From: Hydrogenophaga sp.
Lineage (GTDB): Bacteria; Pseudomonadota; Gammaproteobacteria; Burkholderiales; Burkholderiaceae_C
Assembly (NCBI RefSeq): GCF_022844385.1
Contig: NZ_JALHLX010000001.1
Span: 1-64,000 of the forward strand
Direction of reading: 5' to 3'
DNA: 64,000 nt
Shown: one piece after another, positions 60,845-64,000 of the stretch
How the letters are laid out: every line of letters begins with the position of its first letter
Position numbering within the stretch: the stretch's first letter is position 1
Notes under the pieces: generated by a model
Told to the model about the DNA's origin: nothing
Seen by the model: only the letters and a program-made list of their open reading frames with translations
The model's database searches: none
Translations under genes and position numbers: made by a program

Positions 60845-62263
60845 GTGAAATCGCTGCGTTTTTCGTTCCCCCAGCTGCTGCTGGTGGCGTTCCTGCTGAT
60901 CGGGCTGCTGCTGGGCGCGGCCGCCCTGCGCGCGCTGTTTTCGCTGGAGGCCCTGATGACCCAGAGCCGCGAGAGCGCAGCCCAGGCGATTGCGCTGTCG
61001 ACAGCGGCGCAGTCCTTGTCCGAGCGCAGCCTCACCATGGAGCGCGCGGCGCGCCAGTCGCTCGTGTTGCGGGACAACCAACTGCGCCAGCGCTTCACCG
61101 AAGCCGCCGGCAACGCGCGCGACATCCTGAAAAGGCTGGAAGACAACGAACTCCCACCCGAGTTCGCCTTCAACTGGCTGCAGCAGCTGACCGTGATCAC
61201 CGAACTGCTCGACGGTCCCGCCGAGACAGCGCTGGACCGCGAACGCGAAGTGGCGCGCGCCTTCCGCGAGATCGACGGCCACAGCGCATCGATCGCGCAG
61301 AAGGTGCAGTCCATCATCGGCACGCGCAACGAAACCCTGCAGGCCCGTTTCGAGACCAGCCGCCAGGAACTCACGCAGCAGGTGCTGGGCTCGATTTTTG
61401 TGGCCGCGGTGATGGCGCTGGGTTTCGGCGTGTGGCTGGCGCGCCCGTTCAAGCGCATCGAACGAGCCATTCAGGGACTGGGTGAAAACCGGCTCGATGT
61501 GCCGATCGACATCGCAGGCCCGGCCGACGTGCGCCGCGTGAGCCAGCAGCTGGACTGGCTGCGGCTGCGCCTGACGGAGCTGGACGCCGACAAGGCGCGT
61601 TTCCTGCGTCACATCTCGCACGAACTCAAGACGCCGCTGGCCTCGCTGCACGAAGGTGTGGCAGTGCTGGGTGACGGTGTGGCCGGCCCGCTCAACCCCA
61701 ACCAGGCCGAGGTGGTCAACATCCTGCAGCACAACACTCTGATGCTGCAGCACCAGATCGAGGCGCTGCTGCGCTTCAACGCCGCGGCGTTCGAGGCGCG
61801 CCAGCTCAAGCGCGAGCAGACCGACCTCATGGCCGTGGTGGAAGACCAGATCGACGCCCAGCGCCTGCACTGGCAAGGCCTGGGTCTGACGGTGCGGGCC
61901 GAAGGCGTTTCTGTGAACCTTCCGATCGACCGGGAGAAGATCGCTTCCGCCGTGGGCAACCTGCTGTCCAACGCCATCCGGTTCTCGCCACAGGGCGGCG
62001 TGATCCGCCTGGTGCTGCTGGACCTGCCGGGACGCGCGAGCCTGGACATCATCGACCAGGGCCCCGGCGTGGCAGAGACCGACCGCGACCGCATCTTTGA
62101 ACCTTTCTACCGCGGTGAACGACAGCCCCAGGGCGCCGTGCGCGGCACCGGTATCGGCCTGTCCATCGTGCACGAGTACATTGTTGCCCACGGCGGCCGC
62201 ATCGAACTGTTGCCCCAGCGCCAAGGCGCCCATTTCCGTATCGAGCTTCCCCATGCGAACTAG
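60845..62263 (+). CDS. glrK: GlrK/QseE-type sensor histidine kinase
   Basis: A 472-residue membrane kinase. TM1 is near residues 8-30 and TM2 near 180-200, with a helical periplasmic sensor between. A HAMP-like stretch leads to HisKA with H259 in RFLRHISHELKTPLASLHEG, then HATPase with NLLSNAIRFSPQGG, DQGPGV and GTGIGLSIV. It starts with GTG at 60845, as no ATG is near. With the lipoprotein and sigma-54 regulator that follow, it matches the GlrK-QseG-GlrR (QseE-QseG-QseF) operon of enteric bacteria, where it controls envelope and amino-sugar genes. Confidence 0.9.
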   Translation: MKSLRFSFPQLLLVAFLLIGLLLGAAALRALFSLEALMTQSRESAAQAIALSTAAQSLSERSLTMERAARQSLVLRDNQLRQRFTEAAGNARDILKRLEDNELPPEFAFNWLQQLTVITELLDGPAETALDREREVARAFREIDGHSASIAQKVQSIIGTRNETLQARFETSRQELTQQVLGSIFVAAVMALGFGVWLARPFKRIERAIQGLGENRLDVPIDIAGPADVRRVSQQLDWLRLRLTELDADKARFLRHISHELKTPLASLHEGVAVLGDGVAGPLNPNQAEVVNILQHNTLMLQHQIEALLRFNAAAFEARQLKREQTDLMAVVEDQIDAQRLHWQGLGLTVRAEGVSVNLPIDREKIASAVGNLLSNAIRFSPQGGVIRLVLLDLPGRASLDIIDQGPGVAETDRDRIFEPFYRGERQPQGAVRGTGIGLSIVHEYIVAHGGRIELLPQRQGAHFRIELPHAN

Positions 62264-62884
62264 TCTTTCTGCTGCTGCGGCGGCGCTCCTGGTGTGCGCC
62301 TGCGGCTCCACGCCACCGCCGCCCGCCGAGGCGTCCGTGACCACCGTGATCACCACGCCTGCACAAGCCCCGGCGCCCCAGATCCTGGTGATCACACCGG
62401 TGCAGGCGCCCGCGGTTGCGCCGCCCGAACCCCTGAACACGCAGGCGCCTGCGCTGCCCGATGTGGTCACGGCCCTGCTCACGTACTCGGAACGCGTGCG
62501 CCAGCTCAGCCCCGGCGACCTCGCCGCCGAACTCGCGGTGCAGGGCGACCCGGGCAACGCGCCGCTGCGCCAGATGCAGCTGGCCCTGGCGTTGATGCAC
62601 AGCCCGCAGGCGGTGGACACGGCGCGCGCGCTGGGCCAGCTGCAGCGGGTGGTGGGCAGCACCGCACCCGAGGCCACGCCCCTCAAACCCCTGGCGCGTT
62701 TGTTGGGTTACCAGCTGATGGAGCAGCGCCGGCTCGAAGACAGCCTGGAGCGCCAGAGCCAGCAACTGCGCGAGAACCAGCGCCGCATCGACCAGCTCAA
62801 CGATCGGCTGGAGGCCATGCGCGCGATTGAACGCAGCCTGACCACCCGGCCGCCGACGGCTCCCAATGGCGGCCGGACACCTCC

Positions 62885-62888
<4 letters not shown>
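62253..62888 (+). CDS. QseG-like outer-membrane lipoprotein
   Basis: A 211-residue lipoprotein with a signal peptide and lipobox VCAC (C17). A Pro/Ala/Thr-rich stretch of about 60 residues is followed by a helical region with a coiled coil (LEDSLERQSQQLRENQRRIDQLNDRLEAM) near the C-terminus. Sequence similarity to enteric QseG (YfhG) is weak, but position between kinase and regulator and the overall plan agree: in E. coli QseG contacts the kinase in the periplasm. It overlaps the kinase by 11 bases and the regulator by 4. Confidence 0.82.

Positions 62889-64000
<1,112 letters not shown>

Overview
The window is high-GC, gene-dense chromosome of a betaproteobacterium, most likely a member of the Comamonadaceae (Hydrogenophaga/Acidovorax-like, Burkholderiales). 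The evidence is gene order and family content: a LysR gene divergent from a DUF2917 gene, dusB-fis-purH, rubredoxin-pilG-pilH-pilI-pilJ-chpA, otsB-GH15-otsA, a betaproteobacterial-type elongator tRNA-Met, and a dispersed intergenic repeat of a kind common in this family. There are no phage genes, insertion sequences, CRISPR arrays or rRNA genes. No gene-free stretch exceeds about 200 bases. Taxonomy and family names rest on pattern recognition, not on a database search.

Layout. 1-6400: an ArsB/NhaD-type transporter cut by the window edge, with an interspersed repeat read in frame; an MBL-fold hydrolase that has lost its second metal site, with a TetR gene upstream; TfoX-like and DUF2917 proteins; a LysR regulator with a T-N11-A operator; a DMT exporter; 5-formyl-THF cyclo-ligase. 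6400-12050: a Slt-type lytic transglycosylase, an NDUFA9-like NAD-binding protein, a CsoR/FrmR-fold protein without most metal ligands, a GST, and the CCA-adding enzyme. 12150-17600: trehalose phosphatase, GH15 hydrolase, trehalose-6-phosphate synthase and an MscS channel, which read as an osmoadaptation group. 17600-20750 (minus): MidA, DUF2905, thioredoxin 2, glucokinase and a small protein. 20780-23640: a pteridine-reductase-like SDR, folB, ttcA and a DUF4136 lipoprotein. 23650-27930: a PAS hybrid kinase, a histidine phosphatase and a D-threonine-aldolase-like enzyme.

27970-37910 (minus): a Pil-Chp type IV pilus chemosensory operon: rubredoxin, PilG, PilH, PilI (CheW), PilJ (receptor) and a 1996-residue ChpA kinase with three clear Hpt histidines and a C-terminal receiver. 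38070-43320: thiD, hemL, then purH, fis and dusB on the other strand. 43500-52270: YqaA-family protein, MFS transporter, a pseudouridine-synthase-like protein missing its catalytic Asp, ychF, a MOSC protein, a UbiH-like hydroxylase, DsbC, DUF3429 and an M61 peptidase. 52280-56450: part of a phenylacetate degradation set (paaG-paaI-paaK) divergent from an enoyl-CoA hydratase around a TetR-type palindrome. 56600-59360: a Tat-exported HiPIP with an Ala/Pro linker, tRNA-Met, YaeQ, lipocalin and two small proteins. 59460-64000: miaB and a GlrK-QseG-GlrR (QseE-QseG-QseF) signalling operon whose sigma-54 activator carries GAFTDA rather than GAFTGA and runs off the window.

The points most worth following up are the coordinated active-site losses in three otherwise well-kept proteins (MBL hydrolase, RsuA-type synthase, CsoR-fold protein), the GAFTDA activator, the possible leader attenuator before yqaA, the compact operators, and the two repeat families.
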